The notes: a model not told the origin generated them from the letters alone. Counted from the stretch's first letter, positions 7,400 through 15,121 are shown. The stretch is 34,351 nt of DNA from CF-118 sp035689345 (GCA_035689345.1 DASSLR010000059.1:1-34351); one strand, 5' to 3'. Numbers and translations: made by a program.

Positions 7400-8255
7400 G
7401 CATCGCCTCTCCCAGGCCGGTCGAAACCTCGGCGAGCACGTCGGGCTTGTCGAAGTAGGTCGTGGCGGCCACGATGGCCTTCGCGCGCTGCAGCGGGTCG
7501 GCCGACTTGAAGATGCCGGAGCCGACGAACACGCCGTCGACGCCCAACTGCATCATCAGCGCCGCGTCCGCCGGAGTCGCGATGCCGCCGGCCGCAAAGT
7601 TGACGACAGGAAGGCGGCCGAGCCGCTTGCACTCCTGCAGCACCTCGACGGGCGCGCCGATCAGCTTGGCCTCGTGCACGAGCTCGGCCTTCGACATGCC
7701 GCGCAGCTTGCGGATGCCGGCGTTGACGGCGCGCGCGTGGCGCACCGCCTCGACGACGTTGCCCGTGCCGGCCTCACCCTTGGTCCGGATCATGGCGGCG
7801 CCTTCGGCGATACGGCGAGTCGCCTCGCCGAGGTCGCGGCACCCGCACACGAAAGGCACCTTGAACTGGTGCTTGTCGATGTGGTTCTCCTCGTCGGCGG
7901 GGGTCAGGACCTCGGACTCGTCGACGTAGTCGACGCCAAGCGCCTCGAGGATCTGCGCCTCGACGAAGTGCCCGATGCGGCACTTGGCCATGACCGGGAT
8001 GGTCACCGCCTCCATGATCGAGCGGATCAGCGTGGGGTCGGACATCCTGGCGACCCCGCCTTCCTTGCGGATGTCGGCAGGCACGCGCTCGAGCGCCATC
8101 ACAGCGCAAGCGCCCGCTTCCTGGGCGATGCGCGCGTGCTCCGGCGTGACGACGTCCATGATCACGCCACCCTTGAGCATCTGGGCAAGGCCGGATTTGA
8201 CCTTGAAGGTGCCCTTGGCCGCGGGGTGTCCGTTGCCTCCGTTGCGCTGCGCCAC
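7341..8255 (-). CDS. pdxS: Pyridoxal 5'-phosphate synthase subunit PdxS
   Basis: Builds PLP from ribose 5-phosphate, glyceraldehyde 3-phosphate and ammonia in the DXP-independent route. The 304-residue (βα)8 protein is nearly full family identity by eye: Asp34 in GGVIMDVV, the first Schiff-base Lys91 in MAKCRIGH, and the second Lys159 in IRTKGEAGTG. It begins at GTG 8255. A TAGAAT box ends 7 nt before this codon with no Shine-Dalgarno sequence between, so the mRNA may be leaderless. It leads the long operon that continues through pdxT, the GNAT, R3H ATPase, tmk, darA and ABC genes. Confidence 0.96.
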   Translation of the reverse strand: MAQRNGGNGHPAAKGTFKVKSGLAQMLKGGVIMDVVTPEHARIAQEAGACAVMALERVPADIRKEGGVARMSDPTLIRSIMEAVTIPVMAKCRIGHFVEAQILEALGVDYVDESEVLTPADEENHIDKHQFKVPFVCGCRDLGEATRRIAEGAAMIRTKGEAGTGNVVEAVRHARAVNAGIRKLRGMSKAELVHEAKLIGAPVEVLQECKRLGRLPVVNFAAGGIATPADAALMMQLGVDGVFVGSGIFKSADPLQRAKAIVAATTYFDKPDVLAEVSTGLGEAMRGLEIPAIPKDELLAARGW

Positions 8256-8262
8256 GAACGGA

Positions 8263-8268
8263 ATTCTA
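8263..8268 (-). promoter_or_regulatory. Candidate -10 box for leaderless pdxS
   Basis: TAGAAT on the minus strand, with 7 nt (TCCGTTC) between it and the pdxS GTG. It fits a TANNNT -10 box with transcription starting at or next to the start codon. I see no good -35 hexamer. Confidence 0.45.
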
Positions 8269-8307
8269 CGCGGCGCCTACAGGGGGCCAAATTCGCCAGG
8301 ACCGCAC

Positions 8308-8313
8308 TATATT
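8308..8313 (+). promoter_or_regulatory. Candidate -10 box for the small WWDG-tail gene
   Basis: TATATT in an AT-rich patch unusual for this GC-rich window, 22-25 nt before the TTG/ATG start at 8336/8339. No convincing -35 box is visible. It lies in the divergent region shared with pdxS. Confidence 0.4.
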
Positions 8314-8335
8314 CAGGCTCGGAGCGTTAGACGGA

Positions 8336-8617
8336 TTGATGCTGGCGACGGCGATTCTGGCGTGCGGAACCACGAGCACCACGCTCACCTCGGGCGCCTC
8401 GGGGGGCGGCGGTGGCTCCATCGGTCTCGGCCTGGGCATCCTGGCCACCTACGCGATCGCGGGGACGATCCTGACCGCCGGCATCGTCGCCCTGGCCCTG
8501 ATCGTGATCCTGTCGCGCAGGCACGATCCGCGGCCCGTGCCCGTCCCGGCGGGGGCGACCCTCTCGCCCGACGGCTACTACTGGTGGGACGGCGCCGGCT
8601 GGCGGCCGCTCCGGTAA
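8336..8617 (+). CDS. Small membrane protein with C-terminal WWDG (DUF2510-like) motif
   Basis: A 92-93-residue protein. Start TTG 8336 or, more likely, ATG 8339. A Gly/Ser/Thr-rich N-terminus including LACGTTSTT is followed by one strong hydrophobic segment (about residues 30-60), a basic stop SRRHDPR, and the tail DGYYWWDGAGWRPL (79-92). This tail matches the DUF2510 type of motif, which occurs at ends of actinobacterial membrane proteins. The ILACG stretch resembles a lipobox but lacks a proper signal peptide in front, so I do not call a lipoprotein. The same tail recurs in the next gene. Function unknown. Confidence 0.7.
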   Translation: MMLATAILACGTTSTTLTSGASGGGGGSIGLGLGILATYAIAGTILTAGIVALALIVILSRRHDPRPVPVPAGATLSPDGYYWWDGAGWRPLR

Positions 8618-8665
8618 AGCTTCCCGACCCACACCGGCTGACCTAGACTCCGCACCGAAACCGGG

Positions 8666-9583
8666 ATGGGGACCTCCAGGTCGCGACTTTTCGTCGCGTG
8701 CGCGATCGCGTGCGCCCTCGCCGTGCTGCCCGCACCCGCGGCCGCCGACCAGGACTTGAAGAGCCTCCTGGTCGACCCGCCCACTACCGACTGGGTCGAG
8801 GCCGGCGCGACCCCGACGGTGCTGGTAGGTCCCTTCACCGCCGACTCTTATGGGGCTTACATCCAGGCAGCCGGGGGCACGGCGGCCCAGGCTGCCGACA
8901 CCGTCAACGCCCTCCACAGGTATGGAATGACCGGCGGCTACAGTCGCGAGTGGGAGCAGCGCGGAAGCGGGGACGTCATCGTCGAGCGCGTCTTCGCGTT
9001 CCGCGACACCAGCGGCGCCGACTTCTGGTACTCGGGTGTGAAGCTCGACAGCCAGACGTCCAAGGATTTCGTGAGCGACATCACCGGCCTGGACGCCATC
9101 CCGAACTCGTTCGGCGTCGTTCTCAAACCCAAAGACAGCGCGACCCGCCAGTTCCGCGTCGATTTCAAGACCGCCGACTACGTGTTCATCATCCACACCG
9201 ATTCCGACACGAGCGACCTGACGAACCTCGCCATCAGCCAGGCGACCAAGGTCTATGCGACCGCGAACGGCCAGGCGTTGCCGTCACCGTCTCCCGCCGG
9301 CAACAGCGGAGGGCTTGGGACGGCGTCACGCGCCGTGACCGTCGCGATCATCGCCACCGGCTCGCTGCTGCTCGCGGCGGTGATCATCGGCGCGGGGCTG
9401 CTCCTCATGGGCCGGCGCAAGAAGCCTGCCGTCGCGACACCCTTCCAGATGTCGCCGGACCGCGCGTTCTGGTGGGACGGAGCCCAGTGGCAGTCGGCTG
9501 AGACCAGCACTCCGCCGCAGGCGCAACGGACTCCCGACGGCACCTCCTGGTGGGATGGCGCCACGTGGCGCCCGGTCCGCTAG
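8666..9583 (+). CDS. Secreted-domain membrane protein with two cytoplasmic WWDG motifs
   Basis: A 305-residue protein. A signal peptide (1-27, ending at AAA-DQ) leads to an extracytoplasmic domain (~28-205) of no family I recognise, with a strand-rich middle (DVIVERVFAFRDTSGADFWY). A Pro/Ser/Gly-rich hinge follows, then a transmembrane helix (~222-248), the basic GRRKK stop and a tail with two DUF2510-like motifs, FWWDGAQW (268-275) and SWWDGATW (294-301). The topology puts the motifs in the cytoplasm. TAGACT at 8644-8649 could be its own -10 box. It ends 3 nt from the convergent SHOCT gene. A sensor or binding role is inference. Confidence 0.75.
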   Translation: MGTSRSRLFVACAIACALAVLPAPAAADQDLKSLLVDPPTTDWVEAGATPTVLVGPFTADSYGAYIQAAGGTAAQAADTVNALHRYGMTGGYSREWEQRGSGDVIVERVFAFRDTSGADFWYSGVKLDSQTSKDFVSDITGLDAIPNSFGVVLKPKDSATRQFRVDFKTADYVFIIHTDSDTSDLTNLAISQATKVYATANGQALPSPSPAGNSGGLGTASRAVTVAIIATGSLLLAAVIIGAGLLLMGRRKKPAVATPFQMSPDRAFWWDGAQWQSAETSTPPQAQRTPDGTSWWDGATWRPVR

Positions 9584-9586
9584 GAG

Positions 9587-10147
9587 CTAGAGCCTCTCCA
9601 GCACCTGCGTCCGCTTGGACGCGAACTCGTCGTCGGAGAGCAGGCCGTCACGGTGCAGCCGCGCGAGCATGTCCATCTCTTCGAGCACGTCGAGCAGCGG
9701 CGCCATGGTGCGGCGGGCCAGGTAGGCCTCGGAAGCCGTGCCGGCGTCCTCGCCGCGCGCGTCGAACTCGCGGATGAAGAACAGTGCTTTCACGGCCGAG
9801 AACGGTATGCCCAGCTTGCGCACGGGGCTGTCGGCGTGCTCGGCGTGCAGGTTCAGAACGACGCCATAGCGGTGGCGCTCGAGCGTGCCGTCCAGGTGGC
9901 CGCGCAGCACCTCGCCGTCGAGGAACCTGATGGCCACCTTGCGGGTCGGAGTCTCGGCGGCGAGATCGCGGTCGATCGGCATCTCGACCCACTTGACCGC
10001 GGTCATCGGGATCCAGGCGGTCTCGTTGTTCTCGAGCCCCGCGGCGTCGTCGACCTCGACCAGGAAGTCGGGCTCGTCGAAGTCGAGATCCCGGGCCGAT
10101 CCCTCGAGCGTCTCGTCGTCGAAGAACCTGACTATGACGTTGGCCAT
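9587..10147 (-). CDS. Uncharacterised protein with C-terminal SHOCT domain
   Basis: A 186-residue protein from ATG 10147, fixed by the strong ribosome-binding site AAGGAG (10157-10152) 4 nt upstream. The N-terminal ~125 residues contain two similar stretches, VRFFDDETLEGSARDLDFD (6-24) and IRFLDGEVLRGHLDG (73-87), suggesting an internal duplication of a small β-rich domain. The C-terminus LARLHRDGLLSDDEFASKR (161-179) is a typical SHOCT helix-turn-helix, a short oligomerisation or anchoring domain. It follows the sigma factor gene by 22 nt and is likely in its operon. TATAAC (10167-10162) could give extra local transcription. The role is unknown. Confidence 0.75.
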   Translation of the reverse strand: MANVIVRFFDDETLEGSARDLDFDEPDFLVEVDDAAGLENNETAWIPMTAVKWVEMPIDRDLAAETPTRKVAIRFLDGEVLRGHLDGTLERHRYGVVLNLHAEHADSPVRKLGIPFSAVKALFFIREFDARGEDAGTASEAYLARRTMAPLLDVLEEMDMLARLHRDGLLSDDEFASKRTQVLERL

Positions 10148-10169
10148 TTTTCTCCTTCCGTTATAACCC

Positions 10170-10946
10170 TCATTTTGCCGCTGCCCTGCGGATTGGCCTC
10201 TTGCCGATCTTGCGGGTGCAGTTCGGGCACACGGCGACGTGCCTCCGGACGGCCTCGGCCTGATCTCGGCGCAGCTTGCCCGCGATGTAAGGCGCCAGCA
10301 GCGGCACCGCCTGCTCGTGGTCCAGCTCACCGACCGCCTCGACGGCCACGAACTCCTCCTTGAATCGGAGCCGGGCCCGGTACAGCAGCGTCTCCACGGC
10401 GCTCTCGGACATCTTGAGCATGGTGGCGATGCGCCGGTAGCTGAGGCCCTGGAGCTCGCGCAGGGTGAGCACCAGGCGGTACTTCTCGGGGAGGCGCTGG
10501 GACACCGTCCAGATCTGGCGGCGAAGCTCGTTCGACTCCTGGACCTGGATGGGGTCGAAGCTGCGCGACGTCGACGGCAGGCCCTCCAGCAGGCCGCCCT
10601 CCTCCTCGGCGCCGCCGTCCTCCACCCGCAGGTCGCGCTGACGCCGCCGCAGCTCGTCGAAGCAGAGGTTGCGCGCGACCGTGTGCACCCAGCCGCCGAA
10701 GTTGAAGTCGTCGTCGACGCGATCCAGCATGCGCAGCGCCTTCAGGAACGTCTCCTGGGCGATGTCCTCCGCCAGCAGGGCGTCGCCGAGCTTCCTCCGC
10801 ACCAGGCGGAAGATCGAGCCGACGTAGCGACGGTGCAGCTCCTCGAACGCGTGCACGTCGCCCGCGCGGTAGGCGCGCACCAGGTCGACGTCGCTCGGGG
10901 CACCCCCCACGACCCGCGCGGTGGAGTCGGGGTCGTCGGCTACCAC
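10170..10946 (-). CDS. ECF-type sigma factor with a C-terminal zinc-binding anti-sigma-like motif
   Basis: A 258-residue sigma-70-family protein. Region 2 spans ~20-105 (FEELHRRYVGSIFRLVRRK, AEDIAQETFLKAL, FGGWVHTVARN) and region 4 spans ~140-200 (RLPEKYRLVLTLRELQ, LSYRRIATMLKMSESAVE). A tail of ~55 residues follows with LLAPYIAGKL and H236-x3-C240-x2-C243, the HxxxCxxC pattern of zinc-binding anti-sigma factors. No separate anti-sigma gene is adjacent. It starts at GTG 10946, overlapping the glycerate kinase stop by 7 nt. I infer an intrinsic redox or zinc sensor; the target regulon is unknown. Confidence 0.88.
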   Translation of the reverse strand: MVADDPDSTARVVGGAPSDVDLVRAYRAGDVHAFEELHRRYVGSIFRLVRRKLGDALLAEDIAQETFLKALRMLDRVDDDFNFGGWVHTVARNLCFDELRRRQRDLRVEDGGAEEEGGLLEGLPSTSRSFDPIQVQESNELRRQIWTVSQRLPEKYRLVLTLRELQGLSYRRIATMLKMSESAVETLLYRARLRFKEEFVAVEAVGELDHEQAVPLLAPYIAGKLRRDQAEAVRRHVAVCPNCTRKIGKRPIRRAAAK

Positions 10947-12082
10947 TTGTGCTCGGTTATCGCGCGCGCGGCGGCGCGGGCCAGCGCTTGCTCGGCGTTC
11001 TCCATGAGACCCGCAAGATTCTGACTGCCCGGACCCCCTTCTGAGTCCAGCGTGGCCACCTCCCGGATTCCCAGGGCGTCGAGCGAGTCCCAGCCGGGCC
11101 CCCGGGTGCCGGCCAGGAACAGCACAGGCACGCCCGCCGCCTGCGCCCGCCGCGCGACCTCCCCAGGCGCCTTGCCGAAGGCGGTCTGGGCGTCGATCCG
11201 CCCTTCCCCTGTGATCACGAGATCCGCTCCTTTCAACGCTTCATCGAGGCCGGCGGTTTGCACCACCAGCGGCGCGCCGCGGACCAGGCGCGCGTCGAGA
11301 AAGGCCATCAGACCGGCGCCGGCGCCGCCCGCCGCCCCGGCTCCAGGCACGTCGGCGACCTTCTTGCCGAGATCGCGCTCGATCACCGCGGCGAGGTTGG
11401 CGAGCGCCCGATCCAGCAGCTCGACGGCCGCTTCGTCGGCGCCCTTCTGCGGTCCGTACACGCGGCTCGCGCCCGCCGGGCCGAGCAACGGATTGGTGAC
11501 GTCGCAGGCCACCAGCACCTCGACCGCCCGCCAGCCGGGATCCACGTGCCCGCCGTCGATGTGCTCCAGGCGCAGCAGTGCAGCGCCGCCGCGCGGCAGG
11601 TCCTGGCCTGCCTCATCGAGCAGGCGGTAGCCGATGGCCTGCGCCATGCCCGCGCCACCGTCGTTGGTGGCCGAGCCGCCGATGCCGGCGATGATCTTGT
11701 TCACGCCCGCGCCCCTCGCAGCGTCGAGGAGCTGGCCGAATCCATAGGTGGAGGTCGCGCGCGGATCCCGCCGCGCTTCGCTGATCAGCTCGAATCCGCT
11801 CGCGCTCGCCAGCTCGACCACCGCGGTCTTGCGACCGTCTATCAGCCCGTACGACGCATGCACCGGGTCACCGAGCGGCCCTTCGACGTTGACCCACTGA
11901 AACGTCCCGTGGTGCGCGGTGACGAGCGCTTCCACGGTGCCGTCGCCGCCGTCCGCAACCGGGATCTCGGCGATCTGTGCGTCAGGCAGGGCCTGCAGCA
12001 CGCCGCGACCGATCGCACGCGCGGCCTGCGTGGCGGAAAGGCTTCCCTTGAACGAGTTGGGCGCGACCACGATCCTGAGCAC
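10940..12082 (-). CDS. glxK: Glycerate kinase
   Basis: Phosphorylates glycerate with ATP (2-phosphoglycerate in the GK-I family), feeding lower glycolysis. The 380-residue length is usual. Family motifs are APNSFKGSLSA (7-17), PVADGGDGTVE (41-51), GIGGSATNDGGAGMA (133-147) and VITGEGRIDAQTAFGK further on. GTG 12082 lies 7 nt after the ilvE stop, so it is the second gene of the ilvE operon. The end overlaps the sigma factor start by 7 nt. Symbols glxK, garK and glxK-like are used for this family interchangeably. Confidence 0.92.
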   Translation of the reverse strand: MLRIVVAPNSFKGSLSATQAARAIGRGVLQALPDAQIAEIPVADGGDGTVEALVTAHHGTFQWVNVEGPLGDPVHASYGLIDGRKTAVVELASASGFELISEARRDPRATSTYGFGQLLDAARGAGVNKIIAGIGGSATNDGGAGMAQAIGYRLLDEAGQDLPRGGAALLRLEHIDGGHVDPGWRAVEVLVACDVTNPLLGPAGASRVYGPQKGADEAAVELLDRALANLAAVIERDLGKKVADVPGAGAAGGAGAGLMAFLDARLVRGAPLVVQTAGLDEALKGADLVITGEGRIDAQTAFGKAPGEVARRAQAAGVPVLFLAGTRGPGWDSLDALGIREVATLDSEGGPGSQNLAGLMENAEQALARAAARAITEHKW

Positions 12083-12089
12083 GGAGTGC

Positions 12090-13055
12090 TCAGTAAATCG
12101 GAATCGTCCAGTCTTTGTGTTTGGCGGACTCTCCGCGCACCGCGCCGAAGTAGATGCTCTGCAGCTCCTGCGTGAACTCGCCGACGCGACCGCTGCCGAC
12201 GATCCTTCGGTCCACCTCGACCACCGGCGATATCTGCGCGCCGGTGCCGCACAGCAGGAGCTCCTCGCACGTGTACAGCTCGGTCCGGTCGATGCTCCGT
12301 TCGACCACGGTCTTCCCGAGCTCGTCCCGGATCATGCCCATGATCAGCTGGCGCGTCACGCCCTCGAGGATGTCGTCCGTGACGGGAGGCGTGTAGAAGA
12401 CGCCGTCCTTGTACATGAAGAGGTTTTCCGCCGAGCCCTCCGATACATGGCCGTCGATGGTCAGAACAATGGCCTCGTCGTAGCCGGCCTCGACCGCCTC
12501 GGTCTTGGCGAGCGCCGACTGCGCGTACGCGCCCGTCACCTTCGCCCGCGCGGGCAGCGATTCGTCCGGCACGCGGCGCCAGCTGCTGACCATGCAGCGG
12601 ATGCCCGCTTCGATCTCCACGTACTTGCCGAACGGGATCGCGTAGATGAAGAAGCCCTGGCGAAGGTTGTGGAAGCGCACACCGATTTCCTCGCTCGCGG
12701 CGTAGAGCAGCGGCCGGATGTAGACGTCGGACTTGAACTGGTTGCGCCGGAGCAGCTCGACCGTCACGTCGACGAGCTCTTCGGTCGTGTGCGGCAATGT
12801 CATGCGCAGGACGTTCGCGTTGTGGCGCATGCGGTCGTAGTGGGCGGGCGCCTGCAGCAGGTGGAGCTGCTCCTGCCGCGGGTTCCAGTAGGCGCGGATG
12901 CCCTCGAAGCAGCCCGTCCCGTAGTGCAGCGCGTGGGTCATCAGGCCGAGCTTGACGTCGTGGTAGCGGGCGAACTCGCCTTCGAAGTAGACCCAGGTGT
13001 TCGGGTGGACGTCGGGCTTCTTGGCGCCGGCCTTGGCTCTGGTTTCCACGCCCAT
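12090..13055 (-). CDS. ilvE: Branched-chain amino-acid aminotransferase
   Basis: PLP-dependent fold-type IV transaminase for the last step of Val, Leu and Ile synthesis and the first step of their breakdown. Hallmarks are VYFEGEFARYHD, LHYGTGCFEGIRAYW near the N-terminus, the Lys segment in ARAKVTGAYAQSALAK, EAGYDEAIVL, and SEGSAENLFM with the phosphate-binding CGTGAQISPV near the end. I start at ATG 13055 (321 residues), 8 nt after a TAAACT box, in preference to an in-frame GTG at 13097 that would add a non-conserved stretch. It leads an operon with glycerate kinase, the sigma factor and the SHOCT protein. Its PLP cofactor could come from the PdxST pair upstream. Confidence 0.93.
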   Translation of the reverse strand: MGVETRAKAGAKKPDVHPNTWVYFEGEFARYHDVKLGLMTHALHYGTGCFEGIRAYWNPRQEQLHLLQAPAHYDRMRHNANVLRMTLPHTTEELVDVTVELLRRNQFKSDVYIRPLLYAASEEIGVRFHNLRQGFFIYAIPFGKYVEIEAGIRCMVSSWRRVPDESLPARAKVTGAYAQSALAKTEAVEAGYDEAIVLTIDGHVSEGSAENLFMYKDGVFYTPPVTDDILEGVTRQLIMGMIRDELGKTVVERSIDRTELYTCEELLLCGTGAQISPVVEVDRRIVGSGRVGEFTQELQSIYFGAVRGESAKHKDWTIPIY

Positions 13056-13063
13056 CCAAATCA

Positions 13064-13069
13064 AGTTTA
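13064..13069 (-). promoter_or_regulatory. Candidate -10 box for leaderless ilvE
   Basis: TAAACT on the minus strand, with 8 nt (TGATTTGG) before the ilvE ATG. No Shine-Dalgarno sequence lies between box and start. The geometry matches those in front of pdxS and the thiolase gene. Confidence 0.45.
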
Positions 13070-13121
13070 GGAGGGTCGCCGCCCACCGGCGCGGCACGGG
13101 ATCTGATATGAAGGAACGTCA

Positions 13122-13499
13122 GTGACGCTGTACGACATCATCGCCGACCTCCGGCGCCGGCATCAAACGCCCGCGGCGACCGAGACCCTGGACCTCGTGG
13201 TCGCCGAGCTGGGTCGGACGCGCGACAACCTGAAGGACGCGCTCCAGGCGGTGAACGCCAAACCGATCCCTCCGGGCGGCAAGCCCGTCCTGGACGAGCT
13301 GGCCACACGCGCCCGGGCCGCCGGCATCGACGACCTCGACTACGGCCCGGATCCATTCGGCCAGCCGCCGCCCGAGCCGCTCGACGAGGCGACCGCCGGA
13401 ATCGGCGCGCTGCTTGCGATCAGCTCGCTCGTCGGGATGGCGCTGGCGGTGGCCGCCGTGGTCGTCGGAGTGATCGCGATCTTCAACACCAGTGGCTGA
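13122..13499 (+). CDS. Small protein with C-terminal transmembrane anchor
   Basis: A 125-residue protein from GTG 13122, preceded by AAGGAA at a 5-nt distance. Residues 1-~55 are helical and charged (YDIIADLRRRHQTPAATETLDL... then LGRTRDNLKDALQAVNAK). A Pro-rich section (~75-88) follows, then one long hydrophobic segment (~92-121) at the C-terminus, giving a tail-anchor topology. I recognise no family. The last 8 nt overlap yajQ, so the two are translated together. It opens the operon with yajQ, hisA and the DUF3465 lipoprotein. Confidence 0.65.
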   Translation: MTLYDIIADLRRRHQTPAATETLDLVVAELGRTRDNLKDALQAVNAKPIPPGGKPVLDELATRARAAGIDDLDYGPDPFGQPPPEPLDEATAGIGALLAISSLVGMALAVAAVVVGVIAIFNTSG

Positions 13500-13983
13500 G
13501 TACTCGTTCGACGTCATCTCCCAGTTCGACGCCCAGGAGCTGACGAACGCGCTGGACCAGGCGCGGCGCGAGGTCGCGACGCGCTTCGACTTCAAGGACA
13601 CGCAGACGAGCTACGACCGTCGCGACGGCGTCATCGTGATCGAGTCGGCAAGCGAGGAGCGAGCCAGGGCGGCGCTGCAGGTGCTGCGCGAGAAGGCCGC
13701 GCGCCGGCAGCTCTCGCCCAAGCTCTTCAAGGCCGGCGACCCGAAGACCGTCGGCAAGGGGCGCGGCCAGGTGGAGGTAGCGCTCAACGCGGGGATCACC
13801 GATGACATCGCGCGCGACCTGCGCAAGCGCATCCAGAACGTCTCGAACAAGCTGCAGGTGCGCATCCAGGGCGACCAGCTGCGCGTGGTGAGCAAGGACA
13901 AGGACACTCTGCAGGCGGTGATCAAGACGCTGCGCGAGGCGGACGACATCCCAGTCCCCCTGCAGTTCACCAACTACCGGTAA
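13492..13983 (+). CDS. yajQ: YajQ-family nucleotide-binding protein
   Basis: A 163-residue protein of standard YajQ length. Signature segments are EYSFDVISQFDAQELTNAL at the N-terminus, TRFDFKDT (~31-38), KAARRQLSPKLF in the middle and the closing DIPVPLQFTNYR. Family members have two ferredoxin-like domains; some bind c-di-GMP and act with transcription factors in proteobacteria, and others have been linked to RNA or nucleotide binding. What it binds here cannot be told from sequence. It starts at GTG 13492 and overlaps the upstream gene by 8 nt. Confidence 0.93.
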   Translation: MAEYSFDVISQFDAQELTNALDQARREVATRFDFKDTQTSYDRRDGVIVIESASEERARAALQVLREKAARRQLSPKLFKAGDPKTVGKGRGQVEVALNAGITDDIARDLRKRIQNVSNKLQVRIQGDQLRVVSKDKDTLQAVIKTLREADDIPVPLQFTNYR

Positions 13984-13988
13984 TCCGT

Positions 13989-14022
13989 TTCCCTCCCCCT
14001 CGGGGGAGGGTAGGGTGAGGGC
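13989..14022 (+). repeat. Palindromic repeat, copy B (yajQ-hisA junction)
   Basis: TTCCCTCCCCC and GGGGGAGGG arms around a short loop, then TAGGGTGAGGGC. It fills nearly all of the 41-bp gap between yajQ and hisA. Its purine-rich tail GGGTGAGGG ends 3-4 nt before the hisA ATG and is the only Shine-Dalgarno-like sequence there. It is the same family as 2289-2325 and 25466-25502. Confidence 0.75.
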
Positions 14023-14024
14023 CG

Positions 14025-14729
14025 ATGTTCGTCATTCCCGCCATCGACATCCTGGGCGGCCGGTGCGTCCGCCTGTGGCAGGGCGACTTCGAGCAGTCGA
14101 CGACGTACTCGGACGACCCCGCCGCCATGACCATGGACTTCGAGCGTGCCGGCGCCAAGCGCGTGCACGTCGTCGACCTGGATGCCGCCCGATCGTCGGG
14201 TGACAACCGCGCGGTGATCGAATCGCTGATCGGCGCGAGCAGCCTGACGGTCCAGGTGGCCGGGGGCATCCGCACCCCCGAGCAGATCGACTCGTGGCTC
14301 GCCGTCGGCGCCACAGCCGTGGTGATGGGCACCGCCGCGGTGCGCGAGCCGGACGTGCTCGCGGAGTGCGCGCGCAAGCATGCCGGGCAGGTCCTCGCCG
14401 CGCTCGACATCCGCGACGGCCGGCCGGCAGTCGCCGGCTGGCTCGAGACCGAGAAGATCGACATCGGCGATCTCATCGCGCGCTGGGACTCGCTTCCGCT
14501 CGCCGGGCTCATCCTCACCGCGACCGATCGCGACGGGACGATGGCCGGGCCCGACCTCGAGACGCTGACCCGCGTGCGCGGCTTGAGCCGGCTGCCCATC
14601 CAGTACTCCGGCGGCATCGCCACGCTCGACGACCTGCGCGCGGTGCGCGAGGCGGACGCGACCGCGGTGATCCTCGGGCGCTCGCTCTACGAGGGCAAAG
14701 TGCACCTGGACGAAGCGCTGGCGTTGTGA
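14025..14729 (+). CDS. hisA: Phosphoribosylformimino-5-aminoimidazole carboxamide ribotide isomerase (HisA)
   Basis: Fourth-step enzyme of histidine synthesis, an Amadori isomerase with a (βα)8 barrel of two half-barrels. The general base Asp8 sits in FVIPAIDILGG. Half-barrel phosphate sites are VAGGIRTPE (~83) and YSGGIATLDDLRA (~200), and the second catalytic Asp lies in LTATDRDGT. The 234-residue length is normal. No hisF, hisH or other his gene is close, so the pathway is scattered. In actinobacteria the homologue PriA is bifunctional (HisA/TrpF); I cannot decide that here. It begins at ATG 14025 after a palindromic repeat that appears to supply the ribosome-binding site. Confidence 0.93.
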   Translation: MFVIPAIDILGGRCVRLWQGDFEQSTTYSDDPAAMTMDFERAGAKRVHVVDLDAARSSGDNRAVIESLIGASSLTVQVAGGIRTPEQIDSWLAVGATAVVMGTAAVREPDVLAECARKHAGQVLAALDIRDGRPAVAGWLETEKIDIGDLIARWDSLPLAGLILTATDRDGTMAGPDLETLTRVRGLSRLPIQYSGGIATLDDLRAVREADATAVILGRSLYEGKVHLDEALAL

Positions 14730-15121
14730 AGCGACTCGCTTCGCTGCTCGCTTTGCTGCTGCTACTGGTAGCCTGCGGAGAGAGGGACCAGCCGGACGAC
14801 AACGCGCTGCACCAGGACATCGTCAACGGCAAGGCCAACGTCGAGGTGACGTTCGACGCCACCATCGTCACCGAGCCCGCCGAGTCCGGAGGCCACGAGC
14901 GCTTCGAGGTCAAGGACCCTGCGGGCGACATGCTCGAGGTCGACCACAACACGAACCTGGCGCAAGCCGTCCCCGCGCACGTCGGCGACGCGCTCATCAT
15001 CCACGGCCAGCTGTACATCGACCCAGGACCGCACGCGGGCGTGCACTGCACGCACGCCACGACCTCGAGCGGATGTCCGAACCCCGGCTGGATCGAGTTC
15101 GCCGGGAACTACTACGAGTAG
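14726..15121 (+). CDS. DUF3465-like lipoprotein
   Basis: A 131-residue lipoprotein. The signal KRLASLLALLLLLVAC contains a lipobox LVAC with the lipidated Cys17. The remainder matches the DUF3465 pattern by eye: VEVTFDATIV, a GGHERFEVKDPAGD block, DHNTNLAQAVPAHVGDALII, GVHCTHAT and the end WIEFAGNYYE. DUF3465 proteins are small β-barrel secreted or lipid-anchored proteins of unknown function. GTG 14726 forms a GTGA overlap with the hisA stop, fixing the start. It ends the yajQ-hisA operon and converges on the 53-residue small gene. Confidence 0.8.
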   Translation: MKRLASLLALLLLLVACGERDQPDDNALHQDIVNGKANVEVTFDATIVTEPAESGGHERFEVKDPAGDMLEVDHNTNLAQAVPAHVGDALIIHGQLYIDPGPHAGVHCTHATTSSGCPNPGWIEFAGNYYE

